The notes under the pieces: model-generated
The model's input: only the letters and a program-made list of their open reading frames with translations
Told to the model about the DNA's origin: nothing
The model's database searches: none
Shown here: positions 31,248 to 38,770 of the stretch, piece by piece
How positions within the stretch are numbered: the stretch's first letter is position 1
Layout of the letters: each line of letters begins with the position of its first letter
Translations under genes and position numbers: made by a program
DNA from: a virus
Strand: one strand, 5' to 3'
Length of the DNA: 42,996 nucleotides
Virus record (IMG/VR): IMGVR_UViG_3300036820_000317
Span: 1-42,996 of that record

Positions 31248-31273
31248 GACCCCTAACCCCTGGCCCCTAACCC
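31248..31273. repeat. family 1 repeat, C-rich orientation
   Basis: GACCCCTAACCCCTGGCCCC and TAACCC between the fusion protein start and the amidase stop. Confidence 0.85.
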
Positions 31274-31884
31274 GCCAGCCGCGGATATTGGATCGTCAGG
31301 CCCTCGTAGAGGACATCAAACGCCGCCGAGTGGCCAAGGTGGTTCGGTTCGACGTACTGGCTTCTGAGGCCCGGGTACGGATCCCAACTCTCGGCGACGA
31401 CGTCTTTCCACGCCTGGCGATAGCTCCAGACAACAGCCTCGGAGCAAAACTTTGGATCGTCGAATGTCGGTTCGACCGCGTTTTCAACATGCGGTCCGTA
31501 GCCGATCAGCCGCAGAAACGTCCGAATGATGGGCAGGTGGACTTCGGCGTCGGCGGCTAGCGATCGCCAGCCGTAGGACTCGCCGGCCTGGCGAAACATC
31601 CAGTCTGCGGCTTTGATGCACAAAGCCTCTTCGCACTTGGGCCGGTAGACGTCGATCACGCCCGGATTCGCCTCCACCTGGCTCGACAGCGTCACGACCC
31701 GAAAGCCGTAGTATTCGCGCGATTCGGCGAGGGCCAACACATCGCCGCGCCAGAGCGCCATCGCGGCGTGGCTATAAGGGCCTTCGGTGTTGCCGGCGAT
31801 CAAAGAGCCCGGCCGGCGAAAGAGTAGCAGGTCCCCGTCCAAGATGTGCGATCGCACGTTCGCGTAGGAGGTCGAAGAATTCAC
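31267..31884 (-). CDS. permuted papain / YiiX-like amidase or hydrolase
   Basis: A 205-aa protein starting at GTG 31884. The N-terminal DGDLLLFRRPGSLIAG is followed by YSHAAMALW (His39), then AESREYYGFRVVTL, and FCSEAVVWSYRQAW (Cys147). The His-before-Cys order with G-D-L-x-x-F and S-H is that of circularly permuted NlpC/P60 enzymes (YiiX type), which cleave cell-wall peptides or acylated substrates. It could serve as lysin or as an accessory hydrolase. It is the first gene downstream of the TTGACA promoter at 31955-31981, leader about 60 nt. Confidence 0.7.
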   Translation of the reverse strand: MNSSTSYANVRSHILDGDLLLFRRPGSLIAGNTEGPYSHAAMALWRGDVLALAESREYYGFRVVTLSSQVEANPGVIDVYRPKCEEALCIKAADWMFRQAGESYGWRSLAADAEVHLPIIRTFLRLIGYGPHVENAVEPTFDDPKFCSEAVVWSYRQAWKDVVAESWDPYPGLRSQYVEPNHLGHSAAFDVLYEGLTIQYPRLAG

Positions 31885-31954
31885 GTGCAGTGATACCCGT
31901 TCGCCACGCCCGCTTGCGGCGTGCGGTTTGCAAAGGACAAATCGCGAGGGGGCG

Positions 31955-31990
31955 AATATACACGCCGCCGCCGGCTGTCAACAAAATCGG
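31955..31990 (-). promoter_or_regulatory. promoter for the accessory cluster
   Basis: On minus: TTGACA (31981-31976), 15 bp, TATATT (31960-31955). It shares a 21-bp identical block (31970-31990, including the -35) with the second promoter at 32960-32995. It reads into the amidase gene. Confidence 0.65.
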
Positions 31991-32000
31991 CGTCTTTAAA

Positions 32001-32082
32001 GTGGCCAGTGGCTAGTGGTTAGTGGCTAGAAACGTCTCTTCGTCACTGGCAACTGGCAACTGGCAACTGGCAACTAGCAACT
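32001..32082. repeat. family 2 repeats, inverted arrangement
   Basis: GTGGCCAGTGGCTAGTGG and relatives on the left half, and four AACTGGC units then AACTAGCAACT on the right half, facing each other around CGTCTCTTCGTCA. Confidence 0.8.
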
Positions 32083-32087
32083 GCCCA

Positions 32088-32546
32088 CTACGCGTCCCTG
32101 CTGGTGATCCGGCTGTGCTTGCGCCGCACGTCGTTCAAGCGATTCGCCCGCGCCGGGGTATGCCGCGTCGCCAGGCTATTGAGCGTGCCGTCGAGCCGTT
32201 TGGCGGCTATGCCTTCCGCCAGAAGTTGCTTGCCTGTTTCCGCTCGCATGGCTCGTGCTCCGAGTGGATCGGGCATCGCCAGTGATTCGCACAGCCGGCA
32301 GGGCACGATCTCGATCATGCCTCGGCAGCCGTCGCAGCGATGCTTCGGGACGCGCCGCTCGTCCTTGTTGAGCGTCGGCATGGCCCGGACGCGATATTTC
32401 CCCGAGCGAATCTTCGAGATCGTCTGCCGGTCGACGCGGATGCCTCGGCGTGCCAGCGCGGCGGAGGCGCCGCGGCAGGACAGGTCCCCAAGCGCCCGCA
32501 CTTCGTCGATCGTGGCCTCGTCGTGAGGCGGCCGGCCCCGGGCCAT
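32088..32546 (-). CDS. HTH protein with zinc-binding motif
   Basis: A 152-aa protein. Residues 14-48 form a helix-turn-helix (VRALGDLSCRGASAALARRGIRVDRQTISKIRSGKYR), then KHRCDGCRGMIEIVPCRLC, a four-Cys zinc-binding element (C-x2-C...C-x2-C), then a charged helix (MRAETGKQLLAEGIAAKRL). This layout fits a small transcription regulator; candidates are a repressor or an early activator. It follows the 116-aa gene and precedes the amidase gene, with family-2 repeats downstream. No CI-like or serine-peptidase repressor is present elsewhere, so it is a reasonable lysogeny-control candidate. Confidence 0.6.
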   Translation of the reverse strand: MARGRPPHDEATIDEVRALGDLSCRGASAALARRGIRVDRQTISKIRSGKYRVRAMPTLNKDERRVPKHRCDGCRGMIEIVPCRLCESLAMPDPLGARAMRAETGKQLLAEGIAAKRLDGTLNSLATRHTPARANRLNDVRRKHSRITSRDA

Positions 32547-32601
32547 AATGCGTCCCTATACACGCGATCATATGGCCGATCGGCGATCGGCGAAAGCGGA
32601 A

Positions 32602-32952
32602 TCAGGCCGCCTTGCTGGCAGCCGGCTCGATCGACAGCTTTTCCTTCTTGGGGGCCGCGGCGATCAGCTTCTCCGCGGCGGCACTCCCGGCGACCCGCAC
32701 GAACTCGCTTTTCCAGGCGACGGCGCCGTTGGCGTCCTTGATCGCGAGCACGTAACCGCAGGTCAGCACCGTGCGTTCCTTGCCGCCCTCGGTCTTGACG
32801 ACGGCCATCGCCTTCTGCTCGATCTTCTCCTGGAGCGCTTCCAAATCCTTCGCCTGACGTTGCAGCGCGAGGCGCCGGGCGTCGAGCTCGAAATACTTCG
32901 TCAGTTGCGCCCGGGTGAGGCGCGGCGCGGGAGCGGTTTTGGTCTTGGCCAT
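32602..32952 (-). CDS. small charged protein, expressed leaderless
   Basis: A 116-aa protein. ATG 32952 (residue 5 of the longer frame) is preferred because the -10 box TATGAT of its promoter lies at 32965-32960 and would overlap the upstream Met. The messenger would begin at or within a base or two of the ATG, so it is leaderless. The sequence has a Lys/Ala-rich N-terminus, a helical middle (TKYFELDARRLALQRQAKDLEALQEKIEQKAM) and a beta section (RTVLTCGYVLAIKDANGAVAWKSEFVRV). Its function is unknown. Confidence 0.6.
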   Translation of the reverse strand: MAKTKTAPAPRLTRAQLTKYFELDARRLALQRQAKDLEALQEKIEQKAMAVVKTEGGKERTVLTCGYVLAIKDANGAVAWKSEFVRVAGSAAAEKLIAAAPKKEKLSIEPAASKAA

Positions 32953-32959
32953 GGGCCGC

Positions 32960-32995
32960 ATCATAGCCGCCGGCGCCGGCTGTCAACAAAATCGG
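32960..32995 (-). promoter_or_regulatory. promoter of the 116-aa gene, leaderless
   Basis: TTGACA (32986-32981), 15-bp spacer, TATGAT (32965-32960). Its 21-bp block 32975-32995 is identical to 31970-31990. The ATG at 32952 lies 7 bp after the -10. Confidence 0.65.
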
Positions 32996-33048
32996 TGAGC
33001 CGCAGCGGGTTTCATGGCCCGGCTGGCGCCGCGCCGCTTGCGGCGCGC

Positions 33049-33064
33049 TATTCCGCGCGAAATG
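33049..33064. promoter_or_regulatory. ATTYCGCGCGRAAT palindrome, site 6
   Basis: TATTCCGCGCGAAATG between the 116-aa gene and the 124-aa gene, about 50 bp upstream of the leaderless promoter. Confidence 0.75.
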
Positions 33065-33088
33065 AGAAGACAGGAGGGCGCGACTCCT

Positions 33089-33463
33089 TCAGGGGTCGCG
33101 GCGCGGCTTGAGGAGCGCGGCTTTGGCCAAGGGGATCAAGCGGAGGAGGTGGTGCATCATCCAGGGCCGAGCGATCGGCGCCAGACGGCCCACGAAACCC
33201 GCGAACGCGTCTTGGTCCCAGGCCTCCGGCGGCGCGTCGTCGAAAGCGCGCGTGGGGTCGCAATCCAAGGGGATATCGGATCGCCAGTATTCCCAAAACG
33301 GCGCGCCGTGCGCGCTCCGCATGCAGGTGAGCGCGTAGTTCTCGCCCGCAGCCGTGACGAACCCATGGGGGCGGCAATAGATCAGCCTGTTATGCAACGA
33401 TCCGCCGACGAAGCGAAACACGCACACCGCCGGAAGTTCGACCCTCAGCTTTTCCGGATCCAT
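33089..33463 (-). CDS. small early protein, unknown function
   Basis: A 124-aa protein whose ATG directly follows the stop of the 85-aa gene (TGAATG). It has a beta-rich first half (LPAVCVFRFVGGSLHNRLIYCRPHGFVTAAGENYALTC in pieces) and a helical second half (DAFAGFVGRLAPIARPWMMHHLLRLIPLAKAALL). Cys and His are present but not in a clear zinc pattern. Tight spacing suggests translational coupling with its upstream partner. Confidence 0.6.
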   Translation of the reverse strand: MDPEKLRVELPAVCVFRFVGGSLHNRLIYCRPHGFVTAAGENYALTCMRSAHGAPFWEYWRSDIPLDCDPTRAFDDAPPEAWDQDAFAGFVGRLAPIARPWMMHHLLRLIPLAKAALLKPRRDP

Positions 33464-33721
33464 TCAGCCTAGCCTTTCGTTGACGGCCGAATTCTCCCGT
33501 CCGACAACCCATATATGGTCGAGAGACAGGCCGCCGGACCGCCCTTCGATCGACACGACGGCCTCGCCGCAATCAAGTGCCCACGCCGGCGAACGGGTCC
33601 GCGCCTCGGCGAAGTCTTTCTCGCCGACGATGGGATAATAGCGCACCAGGGTGCCGACCGGATGCGCGGCATTGAACGCCTGCGCTCGGTGTTCGGCTTT
33701 CTCGATCTGCTTCCGACGCAT
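33464..33721 (-). CDS. small beta-barrel-like phage protein
   Basis: An 85-aa protein with GGAGG 7 bases before the ATG. After an N-terminal helix it has HPVGTLVRYYPIVGEK, TRSPAWALDCGEAVVSIEGRSGGLSLDHIWVV, the look of a compact beta barrel often seen in small phage early proteins that follow an HTH or recombinase gene. Its exact role is not known. Confidence 0.65.
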   Translation of the reverse strand: MRRKQIEKAEHRAQAFNAAHPVGTLVRYYPIVGEKDFAEARTRSPAWALDCGEAVVSIEGRSGGLSLDHIWVVGRENSAVNERLG

Positions 33722-33741
33722 GCTTCATCCTCCGAGGGCTG

Positions 33742-34383
33742 TCACACGAGCAACGGCGCGCCGGCCGGCGCCGGCGCGGGTGGTTTGGGCGAATCATCGT
33801 CTCTTTGGAAATCGTCGTCATCATCATCATCGCGCGGGCCGCGCCAGTCGTCTTCGTCGCGGAAGAAAAAAGAGCATTCGAAACCCGCGATGCGAAGTCG
33901 GTCGAGCCATCCGGCCGTCCAGCGCACGTTGACGGCCTGCGCCGCGTGGCGGCCCGCGTCGGTCAGTCCCCAATGATGGCACGCGCAATTGCATCGCGTG
34001 AGGGCCTGCTGCCGCTTCGACCAGCTCGACCGCTCCGTCTGCACGAGCCCGGCCCGCTTGAGGGCCCCCATCGACACGAGTTGGATCGTCGCGTGAAACC
34101 CGCCGGCCGCGACGACGTGGCCGATCGCGTCGCGCGACCACCAATTCCAGCGTTGGGCATTTTCAAGCGCCAGCAGTGCCGCCAAGATCCGTTTCCGGTG
34201 CGCGCTCTGCTTCACGGGAGCCTCCAACCGGTGCGGTCCGCCAGCCACTGCCGGCAGATCTCGGCGATCGCCGCCGTTTCGGCCGGCCCTGTGTCCCTTC
34301 GCGAGCGCTCCCCTGGCATCGTCGATCAGAGACTCGAGTCGGCGCAGGCGATCCTTCCTCGATTCCATGACGGTCCCAATCAT
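33742..34383 (-). CDS. early DNA-binding-type protein with acidic tail
   Basis: A 213-aa protein. The start ATG overlaps the stop of the upstream 66-aa gene (ATGA), supporting 34383. The middle has a winged-helix pattern (HRKRILAALLALENAQRWNWWSRDAIGHVVAAGG, then LVSMGALKRAGLVQTER, HHWGLTDAGRHAA), followed by a segment with RCNCACHHWG (Cys/His). The C-terminus is Asp-rich (DDDDDDDFQRDDD) from an ATC/GTC triplet tract near 33820 and Pro-rich. It is probably a regulator; the family is not named. Confidence 0.6.
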   Translation of the reverse strand: MIGTVMESRKDRLRRLESLIDDARGALAKGHRAGRNGGDRRDLPAVAGGPHRLEAPVKQSAHRKRILAALLALENAQRWNWWSRDAIGHVVAAGGFHATIQLVSMGALKRAGLVQTERSSWSKRQQALTRCNCACHHWGLTDAGRHAAQAVNVRWTAGWLDRLRIAGFECSFFFRDEDDWRGPRDDDDDDDFQRDDDSPKPPAPAPAGAPLLV

Positions 34384-34580
34384 TTCGAGGTTTCCTCGTC
34401 GTCAATTTGTTCGGAATGGAGCCGTTTGAAATCCAGGTACAACTGTGGGCCCGGGTTGTCCATCTTGTCCGCGATCTCTCGGAGAGCGCAGTCGAAACCG
34501 GGCCGCTCGACGGCAAGGTGAGCGAGGGCCATCAAAAGTAGCTGCCGCTGGGATTCGTCGATGGTGATGATGTGGCTCAT
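34380..34580 (-). CDS. small early protein
   Basis: A 66-aa protein, all helical (IDESQRQLLLMALAHLAVERPGFDCALREIADKMDNPGPQLYLDFKRLHSE). It is translationally coupled to the next gene by an ATGA overlap. The upstream side is a family-3 repeat next to the ParB stop. Similar small proteins are common near phage early control genes, but its role is not known. Confidence 0.6.
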   Translation of the reverse strand: MSHIITIDESQRQLLLMALAHLAVERPGFDCALREIADKMDNPGPQLYLDFKRLHSEQIDDEETSK

Positions 34581-34581
34581 T

Positions 34582-34642
34582 TCGTGTGTCCGCGTGATCC
34601 GGGGTTTACTTTTTTTTCTTCCTCGTCCCCCGTCCCTCGTCC
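34582..34642. repeat. family 3 repeat, then family 1 repeat encoding the ParB C-terminus
   Basis: GTGTCCGCGTGATCCGGGGT at 34586-34605, then CTCGTCCCCCGTCCCTCGTC at 34622-34641, which encodes the last residues of the ParB-like protein (GMDEGRGTR). Confidence 0.65.
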
Positions 34643-37248
34643 ATTCCCCCTAGCTCCTTCGGCAGCCTCGACTCCGTCTCCGCCGCGGCCATCAGTTGCT
34701 TGACCATCCAGCCCTTCGACTTCGCGCCGTCGATGTAGACGCCCAGTTCTTTGCCGAGGGCCTCGAGCTGCTCTTTGGTGTGCAGCTCGAAAAATCCTTC
34801 GGTGAGCGGGCCGGCCAGATTCTTTTGCCACTCGCGAGCCAGGTCGATCCCCAGCTCGCCGGCCAGTGCCGCCACGTCGTCGTCGGGAAACACCGTCCGC
34901 GGGCCGGCCTTGGCGTCGAACGCGAACCAGCGGCCCAGCAGCACACGCGCCGACGATCGCGGCAACTTGGTTTGCCCCAGCAAGCTCCAGGCGTCTCGGC
35001 CGCTGCCGCGGCCGGCGCCGACGGCGACGCGCAAATCGTCGAATCGGTAGCCGGTGCCCGGGGAAAACACGTCCCGCTCGACGGCAAAAAACATCAGCAG
35101 CTTGATCGCCAGCTCGATGCCGCTGCCCGCCGCCTCCAGGTCGCCGGCGATCCGCTGCGAGATCAGCCACCGCAGCCACACGATCTTCCACGCCGCCAGC
35201 CGGCGGGCGAACTGTGCCTGCAGCTCGGCGTCGCGCTTCTTTTGCTCGGCCGGCGAAAGTTTTGTCACCTTGGCCGGCTTGCTTTCCTCTTCGTCGCCGC
35301 CGCCGGCCGTTCGATTCTTGCCGCCTTTCTTGACCGTCTTTTCGTACGCGCCTTGCAGTTGCCAAAACAGCTTTTCGTTCATGGCGTAGCGCCGCGCGCC
35401 GCTTCCCCATTTCGACGGGGCCTCTACCACGTCGAGTTGGGCGAGTTGCTCGGGCGTGGCCCTGAACGTGCCGATCTGCTCGTAGGTCTTGCGGCGGTAG
35501 CGATACTTGTCGTCGAGATCACAGCCGACGGCCGCCACCGCCTCGCCGATATACCCCTGGAATTGCTCGAGCGTGCCGCAATTGCCGTCCGCCTTCATCC
35601 ACAGCGCCAGCTTCTTCAGCACCGCCGGATACTTGGCGACCGCCAACAATTCCTTGCCGTGCGACGGGCTCATTTCGCGCGAAATAATTTTGTCGCGCCA
35701 CTCGGTGGGCAGCTCGAGCAGCCGCACCAGGTTGGCCACGTAGCTCTGCGACCGCCCCAGCCGCGCGCCGAGCGCCTCTTGCGTGACGCCCGTCTCTTTC
35801 AGCACGCGGGCGTAGGCCGCGGCCCGCTCGATCGGATTGAGATCCTCGCGCTGATCGTTGGCCACCAGCGCCAGCTCCGCCATTTCCTGGTCGCTCACGT
35901 CGGCGACGATGGCCATGATCTCGCTGGCCTTCGCCAGCTTCGCGGCCCGCCACCGCCGCTCGCCGTCGACGAGCTGATAGGCCGCGCCGTGCAAGCCGCA
36001 TATTGCCGGCGCGGGGCGCACGCGGATCGGCTGCTGCAGCCCGTGCGTCGTGATCGATTCGGCCAGCGACGCCAGGGCCTCGGCGTCGAAGTCGCGCCGC
36101 GGCTGCCACGGATTGGGCGCGACTGCCTCGACCGCGATCAGCCGCAGGTCGCCGGCCGCGGCGGTCGTCTTGCCGGCCGAAGTCCGGCGCGCGCGGAGTG
36201 TGCCGAGCATGCCAGGCAGAGGCTCCGCCGCGCCGGGGTTGACGGTCCCGTTGTCCAAGGGCATTTCAGCCGGATCGTGCGGGCGCCGTCCGTCGCTCGT
36301 GGTTTGCTGGGTCGCCTCGGGATCGAAGACCGCGATCCCCGTCGGTGTCGTCGTGCTGACGCCGGCCGCCGCGGCCGACTTGCGAAGTACTTCGCGCTGC
36401 TCGGGCGTCGGCGGACCGCGATCGACGGTGGACGGGTTTTGGTCGCCATCGAATAAATTAGTCCACTCCTCCGCATTTCCCTGCACGGTCCCTTGTTCGA
36501 TGGTGGCCGATTTGCCGCTCTCCTCGAACGCCTCGTCCAGCACGTCGTCCCACGGCACGAGCCCCTCGTACACGCCGTCAACCGTCACCTGCATTCCCTC
36601 GCGCGTGCCGTTGAGCTTCGGCAGGCCGGCCATCTCCTGCGAGCCGATCGGGCCCAGCAAACCCGACAGGTAGCGGAGAGCTTCGTTGCGCGTGCGGCAC
36701 ACGGCGAGCGACCCGCCGTACACTCCGTTGCCGCAGGCCAGCAGATGCTCGATGGCCGCGTACTTGTCGACCAAGGAGAGGCTCGAGACTTGAGACGGTG
36801 CGCCTTGAGGATGCGAAGCGTCCGCCTCCTTCGTCGCCCCTAACCCGTCGCCCTCAACCTTGCTCGGCCCGTCGAATGTCCGCCCGCACAATCGCTCCGC
36901 CTCATCGAGCACGTCGTCCCACGGAATCGTGCGCACGACCGTGCTGATCGGATGGCCGGCGTCGATGATCTTGATCCCCTCGGGCTCGGAGTAGGCGCGC
37001 GAGTCGCCGGCGAGCTTCGGCCTGCGGCGCCAGTGCGTGATCCGCAGGCACCTGAGCGCCTCGGCGCGCGAACCGCAGGCCGCCAGCAGGCCCCCGGAGA
37101 CGGCCAAGAACTCCACGATGATGCGCCCGATCTGCGCGTCGTCGAGCGGCATCGCCGCGTCCGCCAACCGGAAACCGCGGCCCGCGGCCTTCTTACTCGC
37201 CCGTCGCCCCTGGCCCCGCGCCCCTTTGCTTTTCGTCGCCGTCGCCAT
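34606..37248 (-). CDS. parB: large ParB/Spo0J-family CTP-binding protein
   Basis: An 880-aa protein, GGAG before the ATG. Two N-terminal modules (about 45-122 and 165-246) are diverged duplicates sharing L-L-A-C-G, E-A-L-R-x-L and PWDDVLDEA. Residues 368-560 are a canonical ParB core: VAPNPWQPRRDF, HGLQQPIRV, the CTP-binding GERRWRAAKLA (429-439), ANDQREDLNPIERA (463-476) and an HTH (TQEALGARLGRSQSYVANLVRLL, about 489-511). The C-terminal 320 residues are helical and charged. Usual ParB is about 300 aa, so this one has large extra domains. No ParA gene was found. The gene contains site 7 of the dispersed palindrome and family-4 and family-1 repeats at the junction of its duplicated modules. 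It is the best candidate for recognising those sites. Confidence 0.85.
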   Translation of the reverse strand: MATATKSKGARGQGRRASKKAAGRGFRLADAAMPLDDAQIGRIIVEFLAVSGGLLAACGSRAEALRCLRITHWRRRPKLAGDSRAYSEPEGIKIIDAGHPISTVVRTIPWDDVLDEAERLCGRTFDGPSKVEGDGLGATKEADASHPQGAPSQVSSLSLVDKYAAIEHLLACGNGVYGGSLAVCRTRNEALRYLSGLLGPIGSQEMAGLPKLNGTREGMQVTVDGVYEGLVPWDDVLDEAFEESGKSATIEQGTVQGNAEEWTNLFDGDQNPSTVDRGPPTPEQREVLRKSAAAAGVSTTTPTGIAVFDPEATQQTTSDGRRPHDPAEMPLDNGTVNPGAAEPLPGMLGTLRARRTSAGKTTAAAGDLRLIAVEAVAPNPWQPRRDFDAEALASLAESITTHGLQQPIRVRPAPAICGLHGAAYQLVDGERRWRAAKLAKASEIMAIVADVSDQEMAELALVANDQREDLNPIERAAAYARVLKETGVTQEALGARLGRSQSYVANLVRLLELPTEWRDKIISREMSPSHGKELLAVAKYPAVLKKLALWMKADGNCGTLEQFQGYIGEAVAAVGCDLDDKYRYRRKTYEQIGTFRATPEQLAQLDVVEAPSKWGSGARRYAMNEKLFWQLQGAYEKTVKKGGKNRTAGGGDEEESKPAKVTKLSPAEQKKRDAELQAQFARRLAAWKIVWLRWLISQRIAGDLEAAGSGIELAIKLLMFFAVERDVFSPGTGYRFDDLRVAVGAGRGSGRDAWSLLGQTKLPRSSARVLLGRWFAFDAKAGPRTVFPDDDVAALAGELGIDLAREWQKNLAGPLTEGFFELHTKEQLEALGKELGVYIDGAKSKGWMVKQLMAAAETESRLPKELGGMDEGRGTRKKKK
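35671..35686. promoter_or_regulatory. ATTYCGCGCGRAAT palindrome, site 7
   Basis: CATTTCGCGCGAAATA inside the ParB gene, just after its HTH, encoding part of IISREMS. Confidence 0.75.
36778..36860. repeat. family 4 and family 1 repeats inside parB
   Basis: GAGGCTCGAGACTTGAG then CCCCTAACCCGTCGCCCTCA, both in frame, encoding the linker between the duplicated N-terminal modules. Confidence 0.6.
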
Positions 37249-37504
37249 TTGAAGCTCCTTCGTTGGTGTGAATGATTGGCAGCAGAAGCTGCCGTTTGTG
37301 CGCCCCGATGATCGCGATGGCCAGGTAATGCGCTGCCCGCCCCAAAGAATCGGCGGCCTCGGTCAACTCGCGGATCCAATCCTCCCCTTGAAACAGCAGC
37401 TCCGTCATGCGCAGCCGGCGGCGCATCAGATTGAGGCGCCCGGCTTCGGCCTTCAGCCGCCGCTCGAGCCGCGACATGCGTTTTTTCTTGCGGCGCGTGG
37501 CCAT
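37193..37504 (-). CDS. small basic protein before parB
   Basis: A 103-aa protein. Its ATG overlaps the stop of the replication gene (TGATG) and its end overlaps parB by 55 bp. The N-terminus is very basic (ATRRKKKRMSRLERRLKAEAG), then two helices (LNLMRRRLRMTELLFQGEDWIRELTEAADSLGRAAHYLAIAII). It could bind nucleic acid. Its place between the initiator and parB suggests a replication or partition accessory role, as inference. Confidence 0.6.
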   Translation of the reverse strand: MATRRKKKRMSRLERRLKAEAGRLNLMRRRLRMTELLFQGEDWIRELTEAADSLGRAAHYLAIAIIGAHKRQLLLPIIHTNEGASNGDGDEKQRGAGPGATGE

Positions 37505-38736
37505 CAGCGGCCCTCCTCTCTGGCGATGCGGGCCGCGCTATCCATCTCGTCGAGGAGCATCGCCCGGGCCATCCCGGACGCGACGGGATGATTGCGCAGG
37601 TCGGCGGCGAAGTGCCGGCGCGTGAAGGGCGCGAGCCGCGCGACGAGCTCGTCGAATTCGCATACGTCCATCGCGTCGAGCGCGGCGCCATGATCCCGCT
37701 CGAGCCGCTCTGCCTCGTCGCGCGCCGCCGCTTTGTCGCGCTCGACCTGCGCGACGATCGTCGAAGGCCGCACATGCCGTTGCCGCGCGAGGTATTCCTT
37801 CGACGCCGGCGGCCAAAGCGAAAGATCTTCCGGTGATTGTCCGGCGCGGAATCGAGTGGCCCGATAATACAAGGCCCCCGGGCCGCGCCATCGATCGGGC
37901 TGCGCCGTGTAGATGCGGATCAGCGCGAGAATCGATTGCGGAGCGATCCGTCGGTCACGAGCATCGCGGACGACTTCGGCCGCTTGCAAAATTCCCGCGG
38001 AAAAAAGTCCCTCCTCCACCTCGTCCCAAAACGCTTCCCTCGGCAAAGCGCGCAGCGCCGAAGAGGAGGTCGGAGGAGGTTTCGTTTCCTGTACGCTTCG
38101 GAACGCTTCGGGTGTCCCTGGGGCACTGCCGGCCGCCCCTGGGGCACTGCCGACAGTGCCTGGGGCACTGCCGACAGTGCCTGGGGCACTGCCGAAGCTA
38201 TCGTCCGCTTGACTTGCGTGCGGCACGACCGACCGTTCGGATGGCGGGCGGCGACGACGCATTGAGGAAGCGGGCGCTCCCCCTGTCAAATCGAACGAGT
38301 CACCTTCATCGCTGCCGGCGGAGGCCGGCTTCATGTGGGTGTCGGCGGGAGCCGGCTGCTTGCAACCGTAGCGGCCTGTCAAGAGAGCCAACTCCGACCA
38401 TACGATGCGGTAATAGTTGCAGTCGCGGCGACGGCCGTTCGTGCCGTCGCCGCGCTCGACGATCAATAATCCGGAGCCGGTCAAGGCCTTCAGCGCGCGA
38501 ATCAAATGGCGGCGCCCCATATTGGCCGTGCGGGCCAATGTATCGAGCGACGGCCATGCCTCGCGGCCGCGACCGAAATCGTCGATCCAACGGAGCACCG
38601 ACTTCTGCACCTGCGCGGAGACCTTTTTCTGCGCTGACGTCTCGATCACGACGGCCGGTTTGAGGACGGCGGCGGTGAGGATCGCCAGTTGCTCGGCGCG
38701 TGAAAAATCGATCTCTTTCTGCTTACGGCTTTCCAT
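37504..38736 (-). CDS. replication initiator-like protein with iterons in its gene (lambda O-like)
   Basis: A 410-aa protein (ATG 38736, AAGGAA upstream). The N-terminal 110 residues hold a winged HTH: FSRAEQLAILTAAVLKPAV, PSLDTLARTANMGRRHLIRALKALTGSGLLIVER. A disordered Pro/Ser linker follows, with four GSAPGTV-like repeats, then a charged helical C-terminus (YLARQRHVRPSTIVAQVERDKAAARDEAERLERDH). The linker is encoded by four 21-bp DNA repeats (38117-38200). An N-terminal HTH plus iterons inside the gene is the layout of lambda O, which binds the origin within its own gene. No helicase loader or DnaB was seen, so the phage would use the host helicase. Confidence 0.7.
   Translation of the reverse strand: MESRKQKEIDFSRAEQLAILTAAVLKPAVVIETSAQKKVSAQVQKSVLRWIDDFGRGREAWPSLDTLARTANMGRRHLIRALKALTGSGLLIVERGDGTNGRRRDCNYYRIVWSELALLTGRYGCKQPAPADTHMKPASAGSDEGDSFDLTGGAPASSMRRRRPPSERSVVPHASQADDSFGSAPGTVGSAPGTVGSAPGAAGSAPGTPEAFRSVQETKPPPTSSSALRALPREAFWDEVEEGLFSAGILQAAEVVRDARDRRIAPQSILALIRIYTAQPDRWRGPGALYYRATRFRAGQSPEDLSLWPPASKEYLARQRHVRPSTIVAQVERDKAAARDEAERLERDHGAALDAMDVCEFDELVARLAPFTRRHFAADLRNHPVASGMARAMLLDEMDSAARIAREEGR
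38117..38200. repeat. four 21-bp iterons, candidate replication origin
   Basis: CCTGGGGCACTGCCG (15 bp) recurs exactly four times with period 21 (38117, 38138, 38159, 38180). The variable 6 bp make a CACTG-tcgg-CAGTG dyad between copies 2-3 and 3-4. An A/T-rich patch (37985-38006) lies 110 bp downstream in gene direction. Confidence 0.8.
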
Positions 38737-38770
38737 GCCAGATTCCTTGATCACCTTCCTTTCCTGGCGG

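Noticed and set aside
34577-35410. 277-codon minus frame inside parB
   Set aside because: Arg/Gly-rich shadow of the ParB C-terminal region.
38117-38200. CRISPR array
   Set aside because: Only four 21-bp units with no spacers of normal length, and in frame inside a gene; iterons fit better.
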